A stretch of DNA of 33,181 bases from an uncultured Prevotellaceae bacterium (GCA_900320055.1 ONQS01000025.1:1-33181), one strand, 5' to 3'; shown: positions 7,613 to 16,746, numbered from the stretch's first letter. Notes: generated from the sequence alone by a model not told the origin. Numbers and translations: made by a program.

Positions 7613-9784
7613 ATGAAAAAAACTGTACTACTTCTTCTGTTGCTTGTAATGACAATAGCGGCACAGGCAGCAACCGATTACAACTTCTATGTGGGTGGCG
7701 TGAGGGTCACCAGTGACAACTGCAGCAACATCACGGGCAGCAACATCACCAGCGGCACCGCGGTGTTCACCCCGAGCGACAACACGTTGACGCTGACCAA
7801 TGTCACCATTACACGCACGGGTACCGACAACCGCGCCATCCAGAGCGACCGTGAGGGCTTGATCATCAAATGTGTAGGCACCAACACCCTGAGCGCTTCG
7901 TCGTCATCGGTCATCCGCTTCAACAAGAAAGGCTCAATTGTCGTGGCCAGCGGTACGACCACCGTCACCGGTGGCACCGAAGGTGGCGTATACAGCAACA
8001 ATGTGGGGGTTACCGTCATGGGACCCGGCAAGCTGATTGTGAAGTCCACAAACGACAAATACGGCTTTGAGGGCAAGGGCACAAGCAGCTCGAGCACGCT
8101 GATCTTTAAAAATGTCACGGTCGAGGCATCGGGCAAGAAGGGCGCCATCTATGACTGGGCCAGTGTCTATTTTTACCCCGACACCCACGTCACCCTCAAG
8201 GCCACCAACGACAGCAATTATCCTGTAGCATGGAACATTGAAGATTGGCCATGGGACGAAGAGGCTATTCTCGCACCATGGGGTGCCTATTACAGTATAT
8301 CTGCCAAGTGCATCATGTATAACGGCAGCCCGCTCTATGACAAGGACGTTTTTATCTCCGATAACTATGGGTTATTGCTCAATTACCGTAATTTCCCCGA
8401 TGAGAACTTCCGCAACTACCTGCTCTCACTTTATCCCAAGGGATACTTGACAAAAGAAGAGCTCCAGGCTCGCACCAGCCTTTACGTCAACGGAGAGAAC
8501 ATCAACCACCTTTCCGGAATTCAGCTTTTCACCGCACTACGGGTGCTGGACTGCTCCAACAACAATCTCACCTCGCTAAACTTGACAGGCCTCGACAACC
8601 TGATGTCGTTGCGTTGCCTGAACAACAAGTTCACAACCCTGACAGTATCAGGCTTGCCTAAGTTGACCACCATGGATGCATCGGACAACACATTACTCAC
8701 GACGCTCAGGTGTAATAACAACATCTTGACAGATCTCTACGTCAACAGATGCACCCAACTGCAGGAGATCGATTGCAGCGGCAACGATTTGACCTCGCTC
8801 GATGTGACACAGTGCACACTGCTCAAGCAGTTGTATTGCAATAACAATCAGATTCAGAGGCTCAACCTTGATGGATGCACTCAACTCGAGACGCTGAATT
8901 GCCAGTATAATAACCTGATGACATACACCTTGACCGGCAAGACCAAGCTCAAGAACCTGTATATCGATCACAACGAGTTCTTGCAAACGCTCAATTGCTT
9001 TAACAATGCGTTGATAAATTTCACTTTCTCGGGCTGTAACAGCTTGCAGTACCTGGATTGCCATGGCAACGCGCTCACTGCAATACCGGCCGGCACCGGC
9101 GTGCCACAGCTGCGATACCTCTATTGCCAGAACAATGCCCTCACCTTCATCAGTGTTCCTGACGACTTGCAGACACTGGACTGCAGCAACAATCGGCTCA
9201 CTGAACTCAACTTGATGAACCAGACCCTGTTGGCGTCGTTGAAGGTCGCTGGCAACACCTCATTGACAACCCTCAAATGCAATAACTGCGCACTGACTAT
9301 GCTTGACGTCACGGGCTGTACCCAGCTACAGAGGCTCTATTGCCAGATGAACCGACTGACGTCGCTTGACATCTCGACATGCACGCAGCTCAAGGAGTTG
9401 AAGTGTTACCGCAACAACATCGGGCAGGCAGCCATGACCACACTCGTCAACGGACTGGTCAACCGCAACTCGACGACTACCGGAACACTCGACGTGCTGT
9501 ATGACCGCGATGAGCAAAACGTGTTTGACAACGCTCATGTCACTGCTGCCCGCGCTAAAAACTGGAAGCCCTACAAGTACAGTGGCTCAAACTGGGTTGA
9601 AATCACGGCGACCCAGATTGGGGACGTGAACGGCGACGGCAGTGTCAACATCAGCGACGTGACCTTCCTGATCGACCTGCTGCTTAGCGGCACGGCTACC
9701 CCCGGTGCCGATGTCAACGGTGACGGCAGTGTCAACATCAGCGACGTGACCTTCCTGATCGACCTGCTGCTTAGCGGCCATTAA
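7613..9784 (+). CDS. Secreted leucine-rich-repeat protein with two C-terminal dockerin modules
   Basis: A 723-residue exported protein. Residues 1-20 are a signal peptide (MKKT, a run of Leu, cleavage after AQAA). Residues 21-290 are a Thr/Ser/Asn-rich beta-type region of no clear family. Residues about 300-605 hold roughly sixteen leucine-rich repeats of the form LxxLxCxxNxLTxLxLxxCTQ, about 21 residues each, with three shortened units near 10 residues. Residues about 669-723 are two type I dockerin-like modules, each with a calcium-loop pattern DxNGDGxVNxxD followed by VTFLIDLLLSG. Dockerins normally dock to cohesins or act as calcium-stabilised modules. The LRR type resembles BspA-like surface adhesins of gut Bacteroidales, so host or glycan contact at the cell surface is an inference. 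The ATG at 7613 was chosen because it opens the signal peptide. It is monocistronic. Confidence 0.88.
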   Translation: MKKTVLLLLLLVMTIAAQAATDYNFYVGGVRVTSDNCSNITGSNITSGTAVFTPSDNTLTLTNVTITRTGTDNRAIQSDREGLIIKCVGTNTLSASSSSVIRFNKKGSIVVASGTTTVTGGTEGGVYSNNVGVTVMGPGKLIVKSTNDKYGFEGKGTSSSSTLIFKNVTVEASGKKGAIYDWASVYFYPDTHVTLKATNDSNYPVAWNIEDWPWDEEAILAPWGAYYSISAKCIMYNGSPLYDKDVFISDNYGLLLNYRNFPDENFRNYLLSLYPKGYLTKEELQARTSLYVNGENINHLSGIQLFTALRVLDCSNNNLTSLNLTGLDNLMSLRCLNNKFTTLTVSGLPKLTTMDASDNTLLTTLRCNNNILTDLYVNRCTQLQEIDCSGNDLTSLDVTQCTLLKQLYCNNNQIQRLNLDGCTQLETLNCQYNNLMTYTLTGKTKLKNLYIDHNEFLQTLNCFNNALINFTFSGCNSLQYLDCHGNALTAIPAGTGVPQLRYLYCQNNALTFISVPDDLQTLDCSNNRLTELNLMNQTLLASLKVAGNTSLTTLKCNNCALTMLDVTGCTQLQRLYCQMNRLTSLDISTCTQLKELKCYRNNIGQAAMTTLVNGLVNRNSTTTGTLDVLYDRDEQNVFDNAHVTAARAKNWKPYKYSGSNWVEITATQIGDVNGDGSVNISDVTFLIDLLLSGTATPGADVNGDGSVNISDVTFLIDLLLSGH
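9635..9778 (+). repeat. Perfect 57-bp direct repeat coding for the twin dockerin modules
   Basis: Positions 9635-9691 and 9722-9778 are identical over 57 bp, offset by 87 bp (29 codons). The flanking codons for the same DVNGDG motif differ at synonymous sites (GTGAACGGC versus GTCAACGGT). The identical core therefore points to recent duplication or gene conversion. Confidence 0.9.
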
Positions 9785-9839
9785 CCACCTGGTTGCACCC
9801 TCGCAATTTTCACGATTGTTCCACGGCTAATCGCATCGA

Positions 9840-9924
9840 TTTGCCCGCCCCAATGGGGGCAAAAATCACTTTTTTCATAAAAACGGCCTTGCCGATTGCA
9901 TTTTGCAATTCGGCGAGGCTTTTT
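9840..9924 (+). terminator. Two hairpins ending the LRR transcript
   Basis: A first small hairpin (TTTGCCC 9840-9846 with GGGCAAA 9857-9863) is followed by an A/T-rich stretch. The main terminator is a 15-bp stem (9886-9900 with 9904-9919, one bulge, one G-U) followed by TTTTT at 9920-9924. The remaining gap to the NlpC gene (about 9925-10134) is AT-rich and I see no gene in it. Confidence 0.8.
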
Positions 9925-10134
9925 ACTTCACTCGGAGACCAGTTTTTGTAGCAAAAATTCAAAAAATAAATCTTATAGGATGCCATTTAATGTTAAAAAG
10001 TGTAAACTTTTTCATTTTTTATTTCCAATATTTAAACAATGCGACACGCCGCGAGCCACTATTATAAGGGATTTTGCGTGGAACAATCAATCCAAAACGG
10101 CGATTTTGCAAAATGTTTACAAGTGTTTAAAGGG

Positions 10135-10166
10135 TTTGGTCGGTGGGGGCGGATGATGTAACTTTG
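10135..10166 (+). promoter_or_regulatory. -33/-7 promoter for the NlpC/P60 gene
   Basis: TTTG at 10135-10138 and TAACTTTG at 10159-10166 are separated by 20 bp, a full Bacteroidetes-type promoter. The ATG follows 103 bp later, so the mRNA has a long leader. Confidence 0.7.
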
Positions 10167-10269
10167 CATCAGCAAACCAGGACGCACGGCCTTGAAATCG
10201 TTCTTAATGGCCCTTAACGAAGCGATCACCGCGAGTGTGAAACCTTCCAGTCCACAAAAACAGAAATTT

Positions 10270-10803
10270 ATGAGTTTTATCTTTAGTAAAATACGTTTAG
10301 CAGCATTATTCATCCTCATTGTCACTACTTTGACGGGCTTTACCGCCCAGGCTCAGCAACTCTCTTCACGCAAGCATGGCACCGTGCTCGAGCAACTCGA
10401 GCAGAACAGCCGCAACAGCATCGTTGACCAAGTCATCAATTACGCATACCGCTTCCGTGGCACCCCCTATCGCTACGGTTCGTCTTCACCCAAGGGCTTT
10501 GACTGCTCGGGATTTACCAGTTACGTGTTCAAGCGCTTCGGCATCAATCTGGACCGCTCCTCAAGGGGCCAGATATTTGATGGTGTGCGCGTCAAGAAGA
10601 ACGACCTGCAACCTGGTGACCTGGTGTTCTTCCAGGGCCGTTCAGGCCGTGGCGGCGTGGGCCACGTGGGCATCGTTACCCGTGTCAATGCCGACAACAC
10701 CTTCCACTTCATCCACTCGGCCTGCAGCAGCGGTGTGACCGAGAGCAAGAACACCGAGGCCTATTACAGCCGCCGCTACGTGGGAGCCTGCAGGGTGCTG
10801 TAA
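10270..10803 (+). CDS. NlpC/P60 family cell-wall peptidase
   Basis: A 177-residue exported cysteine peptidase of the C40 family, which cuts peptidoglycan stem peptides, typically gamma-D-Glu-diamino acid bonds. A signal peptide covers about residues 1-28 (ending TAQA). The catalytic triad is visible: Cys79 in FDCSGFTSYV, His132 in GVGHVGIV and His149 in FHFIHSA. The region GTPYRYGSSSPKG before the nucleophile is typical. It is a minimal single-domain form without SH3 domains, like the Spr/MepS type. The ATG at 10270 was chosen because it opens the signal peptide; in-frame TTG (10192) and ATG (10207) codons lie upstream. It is monocistronic, with its own promoter and terminator. Confidence 0.92.
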   Translation: MSFIFSKIRLAALFILIVTTLTGFTAQAQQLSSRKHGTVLEQLEQNSRNSIVDQVINYAYRFRGTPYRYGSSSPKGFDCSGFTSYVFKRFGINLDRSSRGQIFDGVRVKKNDLQPGDLVFFQGRSGRGGVGHVGIVTRVNADNTFHFIHSACSSGVTESKNTEAYYSRRYVGACRVL

Positions 10804-10844
10804 TTGCCCATCGACAAGCATCAGAAATCCATAAGCCATATCGC

Positions 10845-10883
10845 GAGCGCTTTCCTGCCAGACAGGAAGGCGCTCGTTGCATT
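10845..10883 (+). terminator. Rho-independent terminator after the NlpC gene
   Basis: A 13-bp stem (10845-10857 with 10863-10875, one G-U, loop CCAGA) is followed by GTTGCATTTT. The arms carry GAGCGC and GGCGCTC. Confidence 0.75.
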
Positions 10884-10924
10884 TTAGTCCAACACTTTTT
10901 TTTTGCCATGTGGCGCATTATTAG

Positions 10925-10932
10925 TAAGTTTG
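10925..10932 (+). promoter_or_regulatory. -7 promoter element TAAGTTTG
   Basis: TAAGTTTG matches TAnnTTTG and lies 23 bp before the ATG of the esterase gene. Confidence 0.65.
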
Positions 10933-10955
10933 CGCCAATCAAAACTACTGCCGAC

Positions 10956-12281
10956 ATGATTTTCATCCGATTCACCCTACTATGGCTATGTGCCGCCATC
11001 GCCCTGAATGTGGCAGCCGGCCACACGCTCATCGATGGCACGCTCGACAAGTCGGACTACTATGGGGGCACCACGCATGCCTTCCAGGTCTATGTACCCG
11101 ACCAGTACGACGGTAAGCGCCCTGCAGCGCTGTATGTGGGCCTCGACGGCGTGCTATGCCATGCCCCCGAGGTCATGGACTCGCTCATCGCCGCCGGCAA
11201 GATGCCGGTGACCATCGGCGTATTCCTGCAGCCAGGCGTGGTCAAGGCCAACGACGGCACAGTGCTGCGCTATAACCGCTGCTACGAGTTTGACTCCACA
11301 AGCGGCACGTTTGCACGTTTTCTCGAGGAGGAGGTGCTGCCCGCCGTGGAGCAGATCAAGACCCCGCGCGGTAAGCCCATCCGCCTGTCGCGACGCCCTG
11401 GCGACAGGATGATCTTCGGCCTGAGCAGCGGCGGCATCGCGGCCTTTAACGCGGCATGGCACCGTCCTGACCTGTTTGGCAAGGTGTTTACCGGCGTGGG
11501 CACCTTTGTGGCCATGCGCGGCGGCAACGACCTGCACGCCCTGGTCAGGAAGACCGAGCCCCTAGCCCTGCGCGTGTACATCCAGGACGGCAGCAACGAC
11601 GCGTGGAATCCGCTCTTCGGTCACTGGTATGAGGGCAACCAGATGCTGGCCAGCGCCCTGCAGTTTGCGGGCTATGATGTGCAATGCGACTGGAGCGACG
11701 GGGGCCACAACGTGACACGCTCCACCGAGATTTTCCCGCATGTGATGGAGTGGATGTGGCGAGACTGGCCCGCACAACCCGTACCGGGCAAGACACAGAA
11801 CAACTTCCTGCAAGCCCTGCTGGCCGATGACGACAATGGCTGGACCCGCATCAGCGGCGGTGTGGACAAGCGGCCCGTGACGCGAGTCATCTATCCCGAC
11901 CTGACCACTATGGCATGCACGCAGGGCGAAGACGAGAACTTTGTCTGGCAGTATATCCTGCAAGACAGCCACCTGACCTGCGGCGAGCCCTTCTACTGGC
12001 TGCACAACGACGACCCCTCCGAGCCGCTGAGGGTGAGAAGCATCACCTTTGACAGCAACGGCAACCTGTGGGCCGCTACCAGGATGGGCATCCAAATCTG
12101 TGACCAGAACGGCCGCGTGCGCGCCATCCTGCGCCTGCCACTGGGATGCTCGCCAGTCAACGAGATCATCATCGGCAACGGTACGGTCACCCTAAGCACC
12201 GAAGATGCCACATGGCAGCGGCGCTTCAACGTCACCGCACCCATGCCCGGAGTGCGCCCCCCCAGCCAGGGACAGGGATAG
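10956..12281 (+). CDS. Exported esterase (alpha/beta hydrolase, esterase D-like) with C-terminal SMP-30-like segment
   Basis: A 441-residue exported hydrolase. Residues 1-22 look like a signal peptide. Residues about 35-275 are an alpha/beta hydrolase of the putative-esterase family (as in feruloyl and enterochelin esterases). The nucleophile elbow is GLSSG (Ser157), the probable acid is in DGSND (D211 or D215), and the base is His251 in DGGHN. Residues about 310-428 resemble part of an SMP-30/gluconolactonase beta-propeller (VRSITFDSNGNLWAATRMGI). That segment is too short for a whole propeller, so it may be an accessory domain or truncated. A role in removing esters from plant or host polysaccharide is inferred from the family, not shown. 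The ATG at 10956 lies just downstream of the promoter and opens the signal peptide. Confidence 0.82.
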   Translation: MIFIRFTLLWLCAAIALNVAAGHTLIDGTLDKSDYYGGTTHAFQVYVPDQYDGKRPAALYVGLDGVLCHAPEVMDSLIAAGKMPVTIGVFLQPGVVKANDGTVLRYNRCYEFDSTSGTFARFLEEEVLPAVEQIKTPRGKPIRLSRRPGDRMIFGLSSGGIAAFNAAWHRPDLFGKVFTGVGTFVAMRGGNDLHALVRKTEPLALRVYIQDGSNDAWNPLFGHWYEGNQMLASALQFAGYDVQCDWSDGGHNVTRSTEIFPHVMEWMWRDWPAQPVPGKTQNNFLQALLADDDNGWTRISGGVDKRPVTRVIYPDLTTMACTQGEDENFVWQYILQDSHLTCGEPFYWLHNDDPSEPLRVRSITFDSNGNLWAATRMGIQICDQNGRVRAILRLPLGCSPVNEIIIGNGTVTLSTEDATWQRRFNVTAPMPGVRPPSQGQG

Positions 12282-12355
12282 AGGCCAAAACGCCCAATCC
12301 CTGGCCGACGGCTCAAAAAATGGTGGTTGACGGCCCAGAACTGAAAACTTATTTC

Positions 12356-12363
12356 TACCTTTG
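12356..12363 (+). promoter_or_regulatory. -7 promoter element TACCTTTG for the RelA/SpoT gene
   Basis: TACCTTTG matches TAnnTTTG and lies 28 bp upstream of the ATG at 12392, inside the 110-bp gap after the esterase gene. Confidence 0.72.
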
Positions 12364-12391
12364 TAATCTGAATCAAAACGCTGGATCACTC

Positions 12392-14617
12392 ATGAAGCAG
12401 AACAACAATATGACACCCGAGATGGAAGACCAGATGATCGAGATGGCTTACCAGAACCTGTTGAACGGCTACCTGTCGAGCAACCACCGCAAGAAGGTGG
12501 AGATCATCGACAAGGCCTTTAAGTTTGCGCGCGACGCCCACAAGGGCATACGCCGGCGCTCTGGCGAGCCCTACATCATGCACCCGCTGGCCGTGGCCAC
12601 TATCGTGAGCCAGGAGATCGGCCTGGGCTCGACCAGCATCAGCGCGGCCCTGCTGCACGATGTGGTCGAGGACACAGACTACACTGTCGAGGACATCGAG
12701 GCACAATTCGGCAAGAAGATCGCCCGCATCGTGGACGGACTGACCAAGATTTCAGGCGGCATCTTCGGCGACAAGGCGTCGCTGCAAGCCGAGAATTTCC
12801 GCAAACTGCTGCTGACCATGAGCGAGGACATCCGCGTCGTGCTCATCAAGATGGCCGACCGCCTGCACAACATGCGCACCCTGTCGTCGATGCCCGTGGG
12901 CAAGCAATACAAGATCGCCGGCGAGACGCTCTACATCTATGCGCCGCTGGCCCACCGCTTGGGACTGTATGCCATCAAGACCGAACTCGAGGACCTGAGT
13001 TTCAAATACAATCATCCGGCCGAGTACAAGCGCATCACCGACCAGATTGCCGCCAGCGAGGAGAGCCGCAACGAGTTGTTTGCCCGCTTCTCGGCCCCCA
13101 TCCGCGAGCGTCTGGACAACATGGGCCTCAAGTATGAGTTCAACACCCGCGTCAAGTCGTGCTACTCGATTTGGAACAAGATGCAGAACAAGCACATCCC
13201 CTTTGAGGAAGTGTATGACCTGTATGCCGCCCGCATCGTGTTTGAGTGCGACGACGAGAGTGCCGAGAAACGCATCTGCTGGAACATCTATAACGAGATC
13301 ACCGAGGTCTATGCCAAGCATCCCGACCGCGTGCGCGACTGGCTCACCACGCCCAAGGTCAACAAGTACCGCGCGCTGCACGTGACCGTGATGGGTCCCG
13401 ACGGCAACTGGGTCGAGGTGCAGATACGCAGCCGCAAGATGGACGACATCGCCGAGCGCGGATTTGCCGCTCACTGGAAATACAAGATCGGCGAGGGCGA
13501 GGAGGAGGATGAACTGGCCGCTTGGCTCAGCACCATCACCGACATCCTGAAGGATCCCGAGCCCAATGCCATCGACTTTCTGGACACCATCAAGTTAAAC
13601 CTGTTTGCCAGCGAGATTGTCGTGTTCACCCCCAAGGGTGAAGCCATGACGCTGCCCAAGGGGGCGTCGGTCCTCGATGTGGCATTTATCCTGCACACCG
13701 ACTTGGGTACCCACTGCATCGCCGGCAAGGTCAACCACAAACTCGTGCCGCTATCCTACAAACTGTCGAGCGGCGACCAGGTCGAGATTCTCACCAGCAA
13801 CTCCAACACGCCCAAGCGTGAGTGGGAGAAATTCCTGATCACCGCCAAGGGCAAGACACGCCTCAGGGCCGCGCTGCGCCATGAGCGCCGCCAGATCATT
13901 GAGCAGGGCGAGAGGCGGTTTATGGACTTCCTGAGCGAGCACAACATCCAGTTCAGCAACGAGGTGCTCTCACAAGCCATCACCCGGCAGCGCATCGCCA
14001 ACAAGGAGGAACTCTTCTTCCTGATCGGCAACGGCGAGATCGCGCTCAACGAGGATCTCGTCAGCCGCAAGCCCGAGGGCTCACGCGTCACCTGGTGGCG
14101 CCGCAACCCCTTCAGGGGCAAGGAGGTGCCCAAACCGACGACCCACGAGGCCACCACCGCCATCGACACCAAGGCCATCTACCGCCTTACCACCCGCGAC
14201 GGCAAGAGCAACTACATCATTGCCGACTGCTGCCACCCCATCCCGGGCGACGACGCCGTAGGATTCCTTAACGATGCCGGCCAGGTCGTCGTCCACAAGA
14301 TGGATTGCCCCACGCTGGCGCGCCTCAAGGCCAGTTACGGCTCACGGCTGCTGCAGACCCAGTGGGAAGACCACACCGACCGCTTCCAGGCCAGCATCCA
14401 CATCGAGGGCATCGACCAGAAGGGCATCCTCCAGTCGATTGTCAACATCATCTCGACCAACATGTCCATCAACATGAAGCAGATGAATGTCACCGCCAAC
14501 CAGGGCGTGTTTAACTGCGACCTGGACGTGCTCGTGGGCGACGCCTCGGTAGTCACCAGCCTGTGCCACGAGATCAAGAAGGTGAAGGGCGTCAACACCG
14601 CCAACCGCGTCAACTAG
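12392..14617 (+). CDS. spoT: Bifunctional (p)ppGpp synthetase/hydrolase (RelA/SpoT family)
   Basis: A 741-residue Rel/SpoT enzyme that makes (p)ppGpp from GTP or GDP plus ATP and hydrolyses it. The HD hydrolase domain (about 35-190) keeps R55, H64, H89-D90 and D156, all the metal-site residues of the family. The synthetase domain (about 235-360) keeps D276 (YDLYAARIVF), Y326, H330 and E342 (WVEVQIRS), so both activities look intact. A TGS domain (about 408-470), a helical region with a conserved CC (ADCCHPIPGDD, 611-621) and a C-terminal ACT domain (665-741) follow. The usual NGYxSxH motif reads NKYRALH, with Lys replacing Gly. The ATG at 12392 is placed by the promoter at 12356. The c-di-AMP phosphodiesterase-like gene follows 47 bp downstream and is probably co-transcribed. 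Confidence 0.95.
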   Translation: MKQNNNMTPEMEDQMIEMAYQNLLNGYLSSNHRKKVEIIDKAFKFARDAHKGIRRRSGEPYIMHPLAVATIVSQEIGLGSTSISAALLHDVVEDTDYTVEDIEAQFGKKIARIVDGLTKISGGIFGDKASLQAENFRKLLLTMSEDIRVVLIKMADRLHNMRTLSSMPVGKQYKIAGETLYIYAPLAHRLGLYAIKTELEDLSFKYNHPAEYKRITDQIAASEESRNELFARFSAPIRERLDNMGLKYEFNTRVKSCYSIWNKMQNKHIPFEEVYDLYAARIVFECDDESAEKRICWNIYNEITEVYAKHPDRVRDWLTTPKVNKYRALHVTVMGPDGNWVEVQIRSRKMDDIAERGFAAHWKYKIGEGEEEDELAAWLSTITDILKDPEPNAIDFLDTIKLNLFASEIVVFTPKGEAMTLPKGASVLDVAFILHTDLGTHCIAGKVNHKLVPLSYKLSSGDQVEILTSNSNTPKREWEKFLITAKGKTRLRAALRHERRQIIEQGERRFMDFLSEHNIQFSNEVLSQAITRQRIANKEELFFLIGNGEIALNEDLVSRKPEGSRVTWWRRNPFRGKEVPKPTTHEATTAIDTKAIYRLTTRDGKSNYIIADCCHPIPGDDAVGFLNDAGQVVVHKMDCPTLARLKASYGSRLLQTQWEDHTDRFQASIHIEGIDQKGILQSIVNIISTNMSINMKQMNVTANQGVFNCDLDVLVGDASVVTSLCHEIKKVKGVNTANRVN

Positions 14618-14664
14618 CAGCCACACATCAACACCATCAGCCCGCGGGGCCATTAGCAAGCATT

Positions 14665-16746
14665 ATGAAAACAAAAAACAATACTGTCATTATCCTGGTG
14701 ATGCTGTTGCTGTCGATCGTCCTGATTGCCACAGCACTGTTTTTCAGCCGCGAGAATTACCGCATCTACAGTTTTGAAGTGGGAAAACCCTGGCTGCACT
14801 CTAGGCTGGAGTCCAATTTCGAGTTTGACATCGAACTCGACGAGGCCACACGCAAGCACCTCACCGACAGCGTGAACCAGAACTTTGCCAAGATTTACAC
14901 CCTCGACCGCAAGAAGGGCGACCAGCAACTGGCCCTGCTCACCCGGGCCCTACACGGACGCACCGGCAGCGATGCCCTGTTGCACGCCGTGACCACTCTC
15001 TACAACAACGGCATCGTCGACAACGACGCGGCCAACGACATCCGTTCCGGCAAGCAACTGAGGTTTATGGTGGGCAACAACGAGTTGCAGGTGGTGGATG
15101 CCAGCAACATGAAGACCATCCGCCAAGCCTATGCCTGGCTCACCGACTCGCTGAGCGACAACGTGGCCCTGCAAGAGGCCCTTAAGGGCATTGACATCAG
15201 CAACTACCTCGTGCCCAACATGATGATCGACACCGAGGAAAACGAGAAATGGATGGGCGAAGACCTGCGCCATGCTCTGCAATCACCCGGCACCATACAG
15301 CAGGGCGAAGTCATCATCACGCGCGGCGAAATCGTCACGCCCCGCAAGGCTGCAGCCATCGAGAGTTACCAGAACGAGTTGCAACGCCGCAACAAGCAGC
15401 GCAACGTCGACGAGGGCCTCAATCTGCTCGGGCAGATCATGATTGTGGCTATCATCATGCTGGCGTTCTACTTCTTTATGCGCCTGCTGCGCAACCATGT
15501 GTTCAGCAGCCTGCGCCGCATGGTGTTCCTGATCACGTTCATCACCATCTTTGTCATCGCTGTGCTGCTACTGGTCAAGTTCAAGTACAGCTTGCTCTAC
15601 GTCATCCCATTCGGGCTGGTGCCCATCATCGTCTCGTCGTTCTTTGACGACCACACGTCGTTCTTTGTTCACATCGTCACGGTTCTCATCTGCTCGCTTG
15701 TCGCCAGCAGCCACCAGGCCGAGTTCATCATCATGCAGTTCTTGGCGGGCATCATCGCCATCGTGTCGGTCAAGGAGTTGACCAAGCGCACCCAACTCGT
15801 GCAGTGCGCCGCCTTCATCTTCCTGGCCTACTGCATCACCTATGTGGCCATGACGCTCATCAGCGAGGGCGACTTCGACAAGGTGGACAAGTTCTACTTC
15901 GCCTACTTCCTGATCAACTGCGTCATCCTCTCGTTTGCCTTCCTGATCATCCCCATTGTGGAGAAAGCCTTCGGCTTCACCTCGTCGATGACCCTGCTCG
16001 AACTGGCCGACATCAACAACCCGCTGCTGCGCCAACTGTCCACCAACTGCCCCGGCACCTTCCAGCACTCGCTGCAAGTGGCCAACCTGGCCGGTGAGGC
16101 CGCGCTCAAGATCGGCGCCAACATGCAGTTGGTGCGCGCCGGTGCCCTCTACCACGACATCGGCAAGACCAAGAATCCCGCCTTCTTTACCGAGAACCAG
16201 ATCGGCGAAAATCCCCACGACCACCTGGTACGCCCCGAGGACAGTGCCAAGATCGTCATCGACCATGTCACCAACGGCCTCAAGATTGCCGAGGACGCCG
16301 ACCTGCCCAAGGTCATCAAAGACCTCATCGCACAGCACCACGGCAAGGGCGTGACGCGCTACTTCTACTACAAGGCGCGTGAGGCACACCCCGACGAGGA
16401 GATCGACAAGACACCCTTCACCTATCCCGGTCCCAACCCGCAGACCAAGGAGGCCGCCATCCTTATGATGGCCGACGCCTGCGAAGCCGCCACCAAGAGC
16501 CTCAACGACCACAGCGAGGAAGCCATTGCGGCCATGGTGGGTCGCATCATCGACACGCAGGTCACCGAGGGGCTCCTGCGCGAGGCGCCCATCAGTTTCC
16601 GCGACGTGGAGACCATCAAGCGGCTGTTTGTGGAGCGGCTGCGCACGGCCTACCATGCCCGCGTGTCCTATCCCAGCGACGTCAAGCAAGACACCGCCGG
16701 CAGCGGCAGCGATGACGCATCATCAAGCGAAGCCGAGGCAAATTAA
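14665..16746 (+). CDS. pgpH: 7TMR-HD membrane protein, c-di-AMP phosphodiesterase PgpH-like
   Basis: A 693-residue inner-membrane protein with the PgpH architecture. It has an N-terminal helix (about 8-27), a periplasmic 7TMR-HDED domain (about 30-255), a bundle of about seven helices (256-440), and a cytoplasmic HD domain (about 460-660) with QHS (His468), YHDIGK (His497-Asp498) and QHHG (about 557-560). PgpH proteins of Firmicutes hydrolyse c-di-AMP, and this assignment rests on shared architecture. The C-terminal 25 residues are Ser/Asp/Glu-rich and probably disordered. It follows the RelA/SpoT gene by 47 bp with no promoter seen between, so the two second-messenger enzymes are probably co-expressed. 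The heptamer array at 16796-16886 begins 49 bp after its stop. Confidence 0.9.
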   Translation: MKTKNNTVIILVMLLLSIVLIATALFFSRENYRIYSFEVGKPWLHSRLESNFEFDIELDEATRKHLTDSVNQNFAKIYTLDRKKGDQQLALLTRALHGRTGSDALLHAVTTLYNNGIVDNDAANDIRSGKQLRFMVGNNELQVVDASNMKTIRQAYAWLTDSLSDNVALQEALKGIDISNYLVPNMMIDTEENEKWMGEDLRHALQSPGTIQQGEVIITRGEIVTPRKAAAIESYQNELQRRNKQRNVDEGLNLLGQIMIVAIIMLAFYFFMRLLRNHVFSSLRRMVFLITFITIFVIAVLLLVKFKYSLLYVIPFGLVPIIVSSFFDDHTSFFVHIVTVLICSLVASSHQAEFIIMQFLAGIIAIVSVKELTKRTQLVQCAAFIFLAYCITYVAMTLISEGDFDKVDKFYFAYFLINCVILSFAFLIIPIVEKAFGFTSSMTLLELADINNPLLRQLSTNCPGTFQHSLQVANLAGEAALKIGANMQLVRAGALYHDIGKTKNPAFFTENQIGENPHDHLVRPEDSAKIVIDHVTNGLKIAEDADLPKVIKDLIAQHHGKGVTRYFYYKAREAHPDEEIDKTPFTYPGPNPQTKEAAILMMADACEAATKSLNDHSEEAIAAMVGRIIDTQVTEGLLREAPISFRDVETIKRLFVERLRTAYHARVSYPSDVKQDTAGSGSDDASSSEAEAN

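Noticed and set aside
10167-10269. 103-nt leader of the NlpC gene considered as a riboswitch
   Set aside because: No aptamer core or stable alternative hairpins could be recognised by eye; length alone is not evidence.
15568-16689. Long open minus-strand frame (373 codons) opposite pgpH
   Set aside because: It is the antisense of a gene with intact HD and membrane domains; its His/Gly/Val-rich product has no motif, as expected from GC-rich codon bias.
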